From Leptodontidium sp. MPI-SDFR-AT-0119 (lineage: Eukaryota; Ascomycota; Leotiomycetes; Helotiales; Leptodontidiaceae): a stretch of DNA of 64,000 bases. The notes beneath the pieces are model-generated. The model was not told the origin of the DNA and ran no database searches. It saw only the letters and a program-made list of their open reading frames with translations. Every line of letters starts with the position of its first letter. Within the stretch, counting starts at the first letter, position 1. This document shows positions 44,765 to 55,990 of the stretch, one piece after another. The stretch is taken from assembly GCA_020726505.1 (NCBI GenBank), contig JAHLEZ010000008.1:2604001-2668000 (forward strand). The letters are read 5' to 3'. A program made the position numbers and the translations under genes.

Positions 44765-46932
44765 ATGAAGATCTCCCACCATTGAAACGTCCCGCTACCT
44801 GGGTATTACTAGAAACGCAGTTTATTACGCCGAAGGTATGTTAGGTCAAGGACGACTTCGTGGCTTGCTCAGTCAACGATGCGGAGATGAGGAAGGAGGA
44901 ATCTCCAGGGGCGGTGCGACCCAGACAGACAAACTCTATTCCCACAGCACCGTGCTGACTATGTCAAGAGTTGCCTCTTCGCCCGACCTAGGTTCACTTA
45001 GGTTGTGTGGTGGATTTAGCATCGGCTCGCACAAGCTAAAACTGTCGAATGGAACTCACTGTTTGGGGGCTACGAACACTACTGCGTTACAAGTGATTAT
45101 TCTACAGCTTGTAGGCGAAGTTCAATCCTCCCTTCACGAGAACCTAAATCGGCTTAGTGAGGACCCTTGATGAATGTGACAGGGGAGCGAGAATGGACAC
45201 CGTCAGAACATCTTAACAGGCTTAAAGAGGTGACTATATTACAGGCAACTAGGATGGGCATAATTCTAAATATAAAATAGTACGGAAACGGTAGCCGATT
45301 AGCGGGGGACTGGGATCTGAGCAAAATTCAGCTGATATATTGGCGTGCTCAGGTTAAAGCAGCGACTGCTCAGGTCCAGAGACGGAAGTGGACCTTGGAG
45401 AGGTTTAGATTCGGTGCTAATTGTAGTCGGGCACAACTTTTTTTTCTTCGTCCCAAGGTCAGTTAGTAAGCTCGCCGCTTCTACTCAGGCGCTAATCACC
45501 CTCAGCTCACCCTCTCCTCACCTAGCTCACCTGAGTAGTCTAAGTAACCTGAGCAGTCCCTGAGTAGTACCCACTTCTCACTTACGCATTTGATCTCTAA
45601 TTAGTCTAGATATAGACTAGGGCTTTTTGTTTTTATTTTTGTCAAGTTTTAGCGATAATCCCTAGGGAGCCTAAACAGGCTCCTAAGGATCTCAAACTAG
45701 ACCCTTATAAAAATAAATCCACATTATGACATAGGTATTCGCCCACAGCGGTAGGGCATAAAGGTCTTATTTAAGGAGAGAGATTTGCTGCTGTTTTCTA
45801 TAAACCCTCTTCCTGTCTCTGTTCGCAACCCGAGTTCCTCCTTCCCAACTCGACTACCAGACTATTTCCAGATGAGTTCCAGATTTTTGATATGCGCTTC
45901 GTAAAACATAGCTCTCTTATGCCGGAAATCGTAAAAGGTAGGGAAGGTAATGCAGATGTGGCGAATAAGGCTTGCTTGGGGTCCGATCTAGCAAAGGAAT
46001 AGGGCGATGTAAGGACTATTCGTAGTAGACGATATTGAAACCAAAATGTTAGGAAATCGAAAACGGTTATCGGAATATAAAAGTAAGCTAGCTTTGCCGT
46101 GTACCTTCTTGTTAACGCGGAGGAGTACTAGACAGAGACCTTCCCTTTTAGACCGAAATAGGGGGGTGACGGAGGGCTATAGTCCGCCACGAATGCGAGT
46201 TCCGAATAGATGTTGAGCCGGATCTCAATATTAAAGTCAAAGAAGTTAAGGCCCGAGACTCGGGAAGGGCTAGGTAGCGAAGGTGAGGGCAATATATTTT
46301 AGTGTAAGTGGGGTGAGTTTGCTTGCTTATTCTAGAGAGCTTCTTTGACTCGAAAGGTCTAGTATACTCCTTTATATTCTTTTAGCTTCTACTTCGCCTT
46401 ATAAATATCTATTGGGTTATGTAAAGCAATCTCGCTTATATAGTAAGTATACGACCGGCCCCCCTCTAACTAATACTCGAGGTTATAGAAGTATTTCTTA
46501 GTAATAACCCATAGATAGTTACCAACCTCTAGATCGTACCTAACGAGCTTAGATAAAAATCGTAGGAAGTACTTGTATTAATATGGAATTATTGCGCCCT
46601 CGCCGAATTAGAAGTATATATAGGCATCTTTGGCTCCCGGCTCCCCGATAATACAGATGAGCGTTTTACCTATTATACCGCGGGAATGTTTTCTCTTGTC
46701 GTCAAAACTTTCCTAGTCTGTTTTATATAATAAAACAAGAAGTAGTGGCAAGAACATATAATATCTTGACTTTGCTAAGAAAATAAAAGAAGTTATATGG
46801 AGAATAATAGCGCTAGCCCTTATTTCAATCCTGTGGCTTTTATTTACAGCTCTTAAGTTATATACTAAAACCTCATCATCGAAAGCTGTTCAATTTTCAG
46901 ACTAATTCATCAAGCTCATCTAAAGGCATACT
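44765..46932. other. AT-rich relic region between HET loci
   Basis: 2.2 kb. 44765-45180 continues moderately balanced DNA with no gene. From about 45600 to 46900 the sequence is strongly AT-rich with frequent TA steps and stops in every frame. Words such as AAGGTAGGGAAGG, TTATATAG and TAGATAAAAATCGTAGG look like decayed transposon sequence. A short hairpin GGAGCCT-AAAC-AGGCTCC lies at about 45665-45682. One copy of the GCTCAGG repeat is at 45346-45390. Confidence 0.5.
45346..45390 (+). repeat. GCTCAGG dispersed repeat, copy 1
   Basis: Reads TGCTCAGGTTAAAGCAGCGA followed by CTGCTCAGGTCCAGAGACGG. Closely similar words occur at 50328-50375 and 51432-51470 in the same orientation. Probably the end of an old element, perhaps an LTR. 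Confidence 0.6.
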
Positions 46933-49745
46933 TTAAATTATCGTCACACTCTTCCTCTCCCAGGTCCCCATCCAACGCTTAAAGCTAGCCTCATATCTAT
47001 GGGTAGTATCGAAATAGCCTACACGTTCATATAGCAAACACTCTTCTTCCTCTCTTTCTGTTCCATTATTTCCTCCATTGTCGACTTTCGTCGAACCAGC
47101 AGCCTTGCGAACTTTGTTCGTGACTTTTCTTAAAACTAATGCCTTGGCCGAAGTGATTGATTCCCCTTCATAATCCTCGTCGCTTGTTACCACGATTAGA
47201 GCTATGTAAGAGACAGGAGATATGAGATCGAAATCAATAGACCAGTCTTCTTTGGGACCAGATGTACGTTGTAGGACCGACCTAAGTAGAAGGCGGTAAG
47301 CTTCTTTATCTTGCATAGTTCAGTCTTAAGCCATCTCATAAAAAGGTAGGAAGAGATAGAAACTAGAAATATAGATGATATCATAAAGGATAAAGATGCC
47401 AACGACTGAGAAGAAGATAGAAGCGACAATTACTCACAGAAGATAAGTCTGCCCATCTGCTTCCTTTACCTGAAACAAGTCCAAATTGCCCTCCAATTTA
47501 TTATCCGGAATTTCAAACTCATCCATATAAATTCTCCCAATCGCACCTTCAGCAGGGAACATAGAGATCACCTGCTTACTTCTTCTAAATGTCTTGACAA
47601 GTCCCTCAATAACTACGCTGCCGGACTGGACATGCCCGTAGGGATTCTCACCCTGAACCTCAATATCATGCTGAATGAGTGTAGAGTCAAAAAGACCTCG
47701 GGCATCTTTACGTTCAATGTGGGCGAAGTTGATAAGGTCAGTAGTTACAGCCCAGGACCAGGAAGGCGCTTCGTCTGACAGAGTATGCCTGCATTGAAAC
47801 GTCTCATGATGCCAGCATAGACCTTGCGCGAAATCATTGCTCCATATCCCAGCGAGATAGCTGCCACCAACTACGGGGTGAAGGAGCCTAGCTATACCGG
47901 AGAAAGCAGGGAACTTGTCGCTGTTATAGGTGAGTTGTCGTGATGAGTACTCCTCAACCAGATTGTAATAATCAGTTAGTATCAGCCTGCGATCGTGCTG
48001 TGACTTACACGCGAGATCTCGTTGTAAATGTTGGTGAAAAACGTTCGAGATGGCGGAATATAAACTAGTGTCTTCGGGCATTAGGTTTCCTGCTGGAACG
48101 CCGTCCGCGGACTGGAATCCTTGAGGACATTGCCAGTAGATTTGTTTGCTGCCATAGTGCAGGATACGAGGCGATAGGATGCTTTCTTGTAAAACCCATC
48201 CTCGCCTACTCAAAGGGCTGCTTATGAAGAGGTTTCTGAGGGTTTCCTCTTCTCTATCATTCAGAGAAGCATAGACTTCAGTTCCGGAGTTGCCGTCGTA
48301 GGAAATTTTCAAGGAGACCGAGTCTTCCATTTTGTTTTCCTTCAATACTTTCTGCGTAGAGTTTTCGGTCAAGATCCCAGCCGTGCTTCCGGGGGACATC
48401 GCCGCAGAGATTGTAATCAGAGCATTTCGGTAAACATCACCCATTTTCTTCGACTCAATCTCCCAATCGGATGCCGAGTCTTGTATGATGCATAAAGCGT
48501 CGATCCATAGATACTTAATCCCCAGTTGTCTTGTAATAGTTACGGCGTCACGGAAGTTGGCGGGCAGTGAGGAAAAGGAAATATCCTTTTGAAAAGAATC
48601 TAGCGTATCGGCTAGCAACCGCGTCGGGATCAGTCCACCCCAGCAATGGCTGAGGGCAGCATACTCGCCAGCTGAGGAGTGAGAATGCACAAGTCGCAAT
48701 CTTTGCTCATCGCCTAGATTTCCTACATCAATTACCCTGGCAGGCAGTTCTGGGCTGTGCTTGACGGGACAGGATTGATGAGTATTGCAACACTCCTCAA
48801 GCCAGCTCTTTGCGATGCTGAAATTATTTTGTGATCTAAGAACTGGGTCAAGTTGATATCGCCCGACAGGATATTTCCCAATTCTAATTTGCTTGTCTGG
48901 GAAACTTTGTCAATTGGGTTTTCCAGGGCCTAGATTAGGTGACAAACCTCGGGGAACACTTAGCGTAACTAACAATGGCGGTATAGTAACGTTTTGTTCT
49001 TTCCCTTCACTTCCTTCACTTCCTTCACTTCCTTCACTTCCTTCACTTCCTTCACTTCCTTCACTTCCTTCACTTCCTTCACTTCCTTCACTTCCTTCAC
49101 TTCCTTCACTTCCTTCACTTCCTTCACTCCTTCACTTCCTTCACTTCCTTCACTTCCTTCACTTCCTTCACTTCCTTCACTTCCTTCACTTCCTTCACTT
49201 CCTTCACTTCCTTCACTTCCTTCACTTCCTTCACTTCCTTCACTTCCTTCACTTCCTTCACTTCCTTCACTTCCTTCACTTCCTTCACTTCCTTCACTTC
49301 CTTCACTTCCTTCACTTCCTTCACTTCCTTCACTTCCATCGCTCCCTACTTTCCATTCCTTTTCTTCGTATTTGATTACCGGCGCCCCAACTTGGATCAC
49401 GAGCAGATCAAATAGTGCAACCTGATCCAAACCTCGTCCAAAATACAAGTGATCGGCATCAATACTGATCCTGATATCGATTTCTTTTCCTAGATATTCA
49501 ATCTCTCGAACTGCTTCATCGCGGTTTTGGCCATCCCAAGGCCACTCATCGACTATAAAGCTTTTGAATCCGGACAATATCAATTGACAGAGGTCACACC
49601 CATCTCTGGCTGATTGCACCAGGTCGTTGTATGAGTCGAAGTGTTTGTAGTAGGCATGTTGGGGTGATTGGCGACTTGCGAACTCAACTTCCGCCAACTC
49701 GATTAAGTCGCTGAGAGAAATCCCAGTGCAAAAATCACAGAGCAT
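46933..49745 (-). CDS. HET-domain (heterokaryon incompatibility) protein with 9-bp minisatellite at an exon edge
   Basis: HET proteins trigger cell death after fusion of unlike fungi. Exon 1 starts at 49745 (MLCDFCTGISLSDLIELAEV), with the usual Cys-rich head CDLCQLIL, and reaches the repeat. Exon 2 is 48896-47438 and exon 3 is 47281-46933. Exon 2 carries the full HET domain: YAALSHCWGG, IKYLWIDALCIIQDSASDWE, MGDVYRNALITISA, RGWVLQESILSPRILHYGS, then FPAFSGIARLL and APSWSWA. Exon 3 ends the protein with ERVGYFDT and WERKSVTII. Joining exon 1 at the first GTGAAG in the repeat (donor after 49334) to the acceptor before 48896 gives exactly 2220 nt, 739 residues, with no stop. The repeat would then lie in the intron; other repeat units could also serve as donor. 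The gene appears intact. Confidence 0.85.
49004..49338 (-). repeat. coding-frame minisatellite, about 37 copies of a 9-bp unit
   Basis: On the plus strand the unit is TTCACTTCC; on the gene strand GGAAGTGAA, encoding Gly-Ser-Glu in the frame of HET exon 1. The units are essentially identical except one 8-bp unit at 49123-49130, which shifts the frame so that the rest reads Lys-Glu-Val. Because 9 is a multiple of three, all frames that avoid stops stay open across the whole array on both strands. Each unit contains GTGAAG, a plausible weak 5' splice site. Confidence 0.95.
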
Positions 49746-50327
49746 GGTGGGGCCTTAAGCTTTTCGCCAAGGGGTATTGTTTTTGGAGGTATTTGTGAGA
49801 CGACTTTTCGAGAAACAGTAGTTCCCAAGCTTGAAGTTGCACAGAGTATGTATAGATGCTGCTGGGCTTGTGCAATTAGGCGCTGATAAGTATGTTGTGG
49901 CAGATATTATGCTTGAGCTGAAGGTTGTAGATGTGTTGAGTGGTAGTTTGAGGATGATGAGCCGGGTGGACATCAGCCACAATTTTCATTATCGATAAGA
50001 ACCGATTCTTCCTAAAAATGACCAGTTTGGGAGGGCTGGCAAGGCGTACAACTATAGGAATAGAGGGAGTGCAAATGGTGGTGTTTTGACTAAGGAGCAG
50101 AGTAAGAGCTGGGCGCGCGACGTGGCGCCTGTGACTACCGTGACTTGGGCCACGTGACGGTGTGTTACATGATAATACCACAGTACCTCCGTTCGTCACC
50201 TTATTTAATTTAAAAGAAAAGCTATATCTAAATAACATGGAAATTATAATTGATATTTGAGGGTGCTAGAAGAGGCTCCCTTAAGCATGCTCAGACTGAC
50301 TCAATACCGCGCTCGGGGCTCAAGGTT

Positions 50328-50375
50328 TGGCTCAGGCTAAAAGTAGCAACTGCTCAGGTTCAAAGTTGGAAATGG
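50328..50375 (+). repeat. GCTCAGG dispersed repeat, copy 2
   Basis: Reads GGCTCAGGCTAAAAGTAGCA followed by ACTGCTCAGGTTCAAAG, matching copy 1 with several transitions and small indels. Confidence 0.6.
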
Positions 50376-51431
50376 AAGCTACTCAGATCGACATTCCTAT
50401 GTTGTAGTACCTATAACAGGGTAGACCGCGTCTTTGTACTTTTGCAGTACTTCTTCGAGGAAGTGGTCGTAGAGGCCCTGACAGTTAGAATTGAGGGCTG
50501 GGTAGATGTCGAACCCCTCGTCGACTCCCATTGTGTAAATCTTGTCGAATGTTCGGGTTGGTGAGTAATGTGTGGGAATTGAACCTGTACAGCACAGTTT
50601 GTTTGCGAAGATATATAAGTACAGTTACTACTTAAGAGACTAGGTCTCATAAGTTAAGCGACTCTGCGGCTGAAAGAAATTGTGAAACTTGGCTAGTATC
50701 TAATACCTATTAGTTCTAAGCATCTACGATGTCCTAGAGCGTCGGAGGGTTAGATTGTCGGGTAATTAACGGGCTATAGTAGGTGATATTAGAACCGAGA
50801 GCGAAAAGGATAGCGGCGGTAATTGAGTATTATATTTTGAAATAGATATATCGGATAAGGTTAGTTAGACTAAATTTGACACAGAAGAAACAGAATAGAT
50901 CGAAGTCTTGTAGAGAGTAGTAGATTGGTATAGTGAGGAAGTACTCTTAATCAGCTAGAGAAATACTTCCTTTTATACTTGTTTGACTGCAAATAGGTTC
51001 TTGCTCAAAATTAAATGATCTATTTTCTCTCACGCTCACCTCGAGTTTCTCAAATAAGTTCGTGGCTGTGTGTAAGCAGAGACGCGCGGCTGTGATGACC
51101 CGGCGAGTAGTAAGTTTAAGGTTCCGAAACGGGATACTAGCTACCTGAGCCTAGTTCTGGCCTCCCAACTGCCTATCCATGCATAGTGGAGCAAACTGCG
51201 ATTCTTCCATGGCCACTACTCGCAAAGGTCGTAATCCAGTGTTTGGAAGCGAATTCAAATGGCTCGGGGGAATCCCGGTCGCAAGGGAGCCAAAATGGGA
51301 GACAAAATGAGGAAAGTGTAACGAGCATAAAGGGAGCCGGAACAAGTCCCTGTGGGAGCTGAAATGGCCCCTCAGCACATGCTCAGGCCAAGCTCCGGCC
51401 GTACTCAGGACGTGCTCAGGCATGCTCAGGA

Positions 51432-51470
51432 ATGCTCAGGTTAAGGCGGCAGCTGCTCACGTCCAAACAC
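51432..51470 (+). repeat. GCTCAGG dispersed repeat, copy 3, with local tandem expansion
   Basis: Reads ATGCTCAGGTTAAGGCGGCA followed by GCTGCTCACGTCCAAAC. Just upstream, 51379-51440 has six further CTCAGG words, including CATGCTCAGGAATGCTCAGG, so the unit is locally reiterated. Confidence 0.6.
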
Positions 51471-52319
51471 TAAAACAGAATCAGCGAGAAAAAAAAGGTT
51501 GAGTACGACTTTACTAGTAATCTTAGACGATATTTTTTGCAACAAGGTTAGTTAGCGGCAGCGCTCTATGGTTAATGGGGGTTAAGATTTATGAACAAAA
51601 TGGGGATGTTTGGGAATGGCTTCATTTTAAATTCGGGGTGAGGTCGGCCACTTCAAAACAGGTAAGGCGACGCGAAGCATCCGATTGGCGCGAAACGGAA
51701 CTACTCAAAAAACAGAAGTCAAAACCTCAAGTTTTCAAGGTGTTTAGTTCGGTATCAATCGACTTATAAGCAAAATATATCATACTAACGGAAAGAATCC
51801 AGCAAATCGTCCACCCTAGCAGATCCTCGGGCCCGCTAAAACCCTTCCACCGCTCACCCACCAGACCTGTGATGAATTGTGACTAAGCAGTACCGAATGA
51901 ACTTATAGTTCCTCAGGCACCAACAGCAAAACAACGGAGAGCTCAAATTCACGTAATCGTCGCGGGGTAGGATCAAGTTACCCCACTAGATCACGTAGGG
52001 AAATTTTGCTTGAGTACAGGGTAAGGTGACAAGCATGAAAAACCAAGTAGGAGAGACAGAAAGCGTTTGTCATGGTAGTTTTACTCTCCAAAATAAAAGT
52101 CTCAGTATCCAACAACCAAAACACGCGTGGATTTGTTTTACTCCCCTGACAGTACTGTAGGTAGTTCGGGACCAGGGAGAGGTAGAAGCCATGAGCCCTC
52201 GCAATTAGACTACAAAAGCTCGCATCAAGTAGAAGCCAGCTCTCTAGCGCCTTCGGCTATTCCACGCTAACCCCCCTCAGTACCCATCTTTGTGTGTCTC
52301 ACCCATTTTCGTCGTCGAG

Positions 52320-52406
52320 ATGGAAGGCCTTCGCGTAGCCGTGAGCGTTATCACTGTTGTGCAGATTACTCAGTCTCTTAGTGCATTGGTCAGAGACTGG
52401 TGTTGA
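52320..52406 (+). pseudogene. short relic of an NLR/STAND-type N-terminal domain
   Basis: An ATG frame of 28 residues (MEGLRVAVSVITVVQITQSL and a few more, then TGA). The pattern M-x-x-L-x-V-A-x-S-V-I-x-V-V-Q-x-T is the common start of fungal NACHT/ankyrin and related signalling proteins. Nothing downstream continues the domain. It could be a relic or chance; support is the motif and the location among HET and kinase-like loci. Confidence 0.35.
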
Positions 52407-52850
52407 GGAGGGGGGTGGGAGGGAGATTGATGGTGAGTTTCTAATTCTTCTTTCTTTTTGGTCCGTTTTTCTGTGAGAAAGAAGGGATGGGGGAGAAAAG
52501 AAGGCATGTGGGGCTGATAATGAGTGAATAGTCGATGGTTTTGAGAAAGCCGTCAAGAAGCTAGAGAGGGACGGGAAGTTGTAGGGTTCTGGTCGTGAAT
52601 GGAAGGTCAGGTCAGGTCAGATCAAGGTGGTGGGTGCTGCAGGGAATTGGGACTGTTGGTTCGCATTCTCACTTGTGATTACTTTCAGCTAGCGGGTAGG
52701 CGATGAATTTATTTATGTTTTGATGAAAGTTTTTTTGTGTGGGTAGAGGATTTAAGTTTGAATTTGGCAATTTGGAACTAGGTAATGAATGACTGACCGT
52801 CATATTTCTATTCAATCTCAGTAGTCTATGTCCATTGGCTTTGCAAATTC
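52407..52850. other. Intergenic region
   Basis: About 440 bases of G/T-rich sequence after the relic, with short AGGTCAGGTCAGATC tandem words near 52605-52625. No gene. Confidence 0.4.
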
Positions 52851-55674
52851 TTAAAAATTGTCATCCTCTCCATTGTCTCCTCTACGCCCTCCCATGTCCT
52901 GCCTATCTCTGCCATGGTTTCTTATATCTATATTTCCTTTCCTCCCACGCACCAGAGTCTCACTCCAGTTCCAATATACCCACGTGATCCTTCTCTTTCC
53001 ACCGGGATCCATATTATCAGGTGTAAAGTCGTCTGTGATGTCGTCAAGCTCCAACACAGTATCTCTCATCGAAGGTCTATCTTCAGGGAGATTTGAGAAG
53101 CACCGCTCGATCACTTTTTGGAGCCCAGCCGGCACAATATGTGCAATCATATCCGGGCTGGTTAAAGCCTGTGAAAGGTTTTCTTGGGCCTCCGATAGTA
53201 CCCAGTCCGGCGTAGTTGTAGGAATAAGGCTTTTACACTCCAGTATTTTGCAAGCGATGACTCCGAAAGAGAACACTTCAGCCTTTGTGGACCACCCTGT
53301 ATACCCGTAGACTTCGGGGGCTCGAAAATCCACCGCGCCATAACTGGATCTAGCATTCGTAGGTCCCATGACCGCTTTTTCTGGGCTCAAGACTTTTCCT
53401 TCCCTAATGTCAATAGTAATATATTCATAATCATGGGGATTATGTAGATCGTGCGGGTAATAGCGATCCGTAACAAGAATGTTCTGCATATGAAGGTCTC
53501 TGCCAGATTTCAGTATACTTCGCATTCGTGCCATTTAAAGCTCGGTTTTACTACCAACTTGAGAACTTACCGATGAATAGCTCCATGTTCATGGAGGGAG
53601 TTGATACCGTTAGCAATTGAGGATAGTGCATTTGCGATCTCATTCCAGCCACCAACAAATGTCGAATTAACTAGCGAGCTGCCTTGAGAGAAATTCCAAC
53701 ACATCCCCTTGTGTAGCTCGCTCGAAGACCAGAAGCAACTTTCGTATCTTCAGCTGTTCCTGCCTACGTTTAAGCTCTTCATCCATTTGCTTCGGTAATC
53801 TCCAGTCCAGAACGACGGAAAGACCTAGAAATTGAACACATCCAACCGCAGAACCCCCTAAGCTTGCGTAAGTTGCATCCAGCTTTAAACATCAGTAAAC
53901 GTAATGGGGATCTCTTGGAATTTCTCACCTCCTTCAACAATTTCTTCAAGGGATCTTCAGAAGTCCCAGCTCGTGGGAAGACTTCTTTCAAGACAACATC
54001 GATTTCTTCCCCTCCCCCCCCTTTCATCGTAGCGAGATGCCCAGGAGGTCTCCTCCACTTTGCGCCGTAAACTGCACCGTTTCCCCCTACTCCTAGAGGT
54101 TTGTTGAACTGGACGTCTCTCAGCTGTTCTTCCGGAATCACGCGTAATGAATGTTCGAACAATGGGGTGTAGCCGGTCTCGAGGCCTATGATGTCTCGGA
54201 CGGTCGCCACGTCGAGACCGTTTGTTGCATGTGCCTCTACTAAATTACGGAAGTAAGACAGTGCAGCAGCCTTGTCTTGATTTAGTTCACGGCTGCGGTA
54301 CCGTAACCCCGGTAAGGTTTCCAGGAGTAGGAGAGGCTCGTTATCGCTGCGCCGTGTGACTGCGCAGTCATTCTGTGGAGATAGATACTAAGCCTTTGTA
54401 TTCAGACTCTGAATTTCTAGTCCAGTTCTTCAAAAACTTACCCAGGAATCCCAGAAGTTCTGTAGGTCCGAAACGAAACTCGTTTCCTCTATCTCCTTTA
54501 TGGCGAAGAGTATTTGGCTCTTAAAATAATAGCCCGGGAAGGGCCAGTTCATCAGGATATTGTACTCGAACACCTCACCTACTGTGTGGAAGTTATGGTT
54601 CCAGGAAAAACCAGGGTTAGGTGGCTTCCACAGAGTCCATTCCCCAATACTATCTCTTTTCAGGGATGGCGCCTCGAGATCAAAGCCTGATCGTCGAAGA
54701 AACTCCACAGATACGCTGGTCAGATCAGACCATGGAATGAAATGGAGATACAATCTAGGATCTTCAATTTGAGGAGCTTGGCCAATGCTACACAAGATGA
54801 ATTTCTACAGCAGCATCATTATTAGCCTTGCTACTTTGGGTGTATTTTACTCACCAAATAGGCGTCAGTAATCCTTTCATCTTCATCAGTCTTCGCGTTT
54901 GCTTCAGGCCACTGACTTTATCAGAACTTGCTTCTCATCAAGAATATGCACATCCTCCATGACTAATACTTACCTCTTTCTTCTCCTTTGGTCTCTTCTG
55001 AATTTCCAATTTCTCGACACCATCAGTCATCTCTTGAACGTTGTGATCTTCCGAGCTAGTTCCAGTACCCGGAGGGAGTCATACAGTATTGTACACGGAG
55101 GCAAAAATGGGACTGCACACCAAAGAATGATCGATAAGGATCTTGTTCTCCGGCCAATTCCAATGGAGAACGAATTTTCGGATCAGCTGCCACACGTCAA
55201 AAGAGCTTCTTGGGTTTCCAAGCGGGTCCTTGTGCTCCCAGTGTCGACCAAAGGTGTGATACACATTTGAAAGTGTCTTCCAGGCCTCCACGTCTTCATC
55301 AACAGGGACCGCCTCGACCTCAGAGATCTTCTATCCCCAAGTTGGTCCGGGAAGTCTTTATTAGCACTTCTGATGTCTTCCGCGCGAGCCAGATTCTGAC
55401 GATTTCAACCCATGTGGGCCAGGAAGTGGATAAATGAATCATATGCTTTACTTTTGTCTCCGCCGTATTCTTCTTCCAGCTGCTCCTCCCCTAGGTCATC
55501 GTTCAAACAATTCTTCACCGCGGATGCCCATTTCCAAGCCATGAACACGGTGGTGAAAGGTGGATGCTCTCCGACTGATGCCCCGATCTTCTGCTGATCG
55601 AGTATGTGAGCGAGTTCCGAGGCTAGTTCCCGCTCAAATGGTCGTAGTGGAACGTAGTAGCAAAGTCTATCCAT
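52851..55674 (-). pseudogene. protein-kinase-domain gene with a premature stop and a frameshift
   Basis: Minus-strand blocks run from ATG 55674 (MDRLCYYVPLRPFERELASE) through at least eight exons. The kinase domain includes GVGGNGAVYGAKW (Gly loop), DVVLKEV (Lys), and HGAIH+RDLHMQNILV, which spans the intron 53500-53570 and restores HRD. It continues ITIDIREG (DFG replaced by DIR), DFRAPEVYGYTGWSTKAEVFSFGV and RPSMRDTVLELD. Other resolved introns: 53883-53928, 54373-54441, 54805-54854 and 54912-54973. Lesions: in-frame TGA at 55079-55081 after SVYNTV, and a one-base shift near 53685-53692 between GDVLEF and SQGSSLVNSTFVGGWNEI. The 5' junction near 55330-55420 is also unclear. The N-terminal 400 residues are not recognised. 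Sequence error, an unseen intron, or two genes remain possible. Confidence 0.68.
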
Positions 55675-55990
55675 TGTTATTCCCCATTCAGTGATTATTT
55701 ATCTTTTCCCCCCTTAGTCAGAATGGCAATGAAGGGGGGTGGAAGAAACGCAGCTATCGGGAGATCCAAAAGAAGCCAAAGTTTTCAGATAGTGTGATTA
55801 CACAAAGTTACACTTGTACGTGGCTTTCCAGCCAACCACTCCGGAAAGTCAAAGATATTCAAGCTAATGCAAGCATCGCCAGGGTTCTTCAGCTCTTCCG
55901 ATGGCTTCCATGTCATGATTTTTGTCGTTTTCTGACGTCGCGCACTTCTTTCCAAAGCTTGAAGTTCATTTCGGCGACATTTTTTTCGCG
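55675..55990. promoter_or_regulatory. shared divergent promoter of two kinase-like loci
   Basis: 316 bases separate the start codons of the minus-strand kinase gene and the plus-strand pseudokinase locus. No specific site is recognised; a TTTTTCC/GGGGGGG-like patch lies near 55702-55740. Confidence 0.4.

Larger units (their letters stand above)
49746..52319. other. 2.6-kb region of relics between HET gene and NLR-like relic
   Basis: Contains the promoter of the HET gene near 49746-50200, with a CACGTG palindrome at about 50151. Two GCTCAGG repeat copies follow, and 50640-50990 is AT-rich, stop-laden sequence resembling decayed retroelement DNA. A frame at 51575-51769 (64 codons) has no recognised motif. 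No supported gene. Confidence 0.5.

Noticed and set aside
48893..49425. Long plus-strand frames rich in Leu-Pro-Ser, Thr-Ser-Phe or His-Phe-Leu across the minisatellite
   Set aside because: They exist only because a 9-bp unit keeps every frame open. No start context or flanking coding sequence; the gene is on the other strand.
46933..49745. HET gene as a pseudogene because exon 2 appears to end in TGA at about 47434
   Set aside because: A GT-AG intron at 47282-47437 joins exon 2 to exon 3 in frame and produces a standard HET C-terminus.
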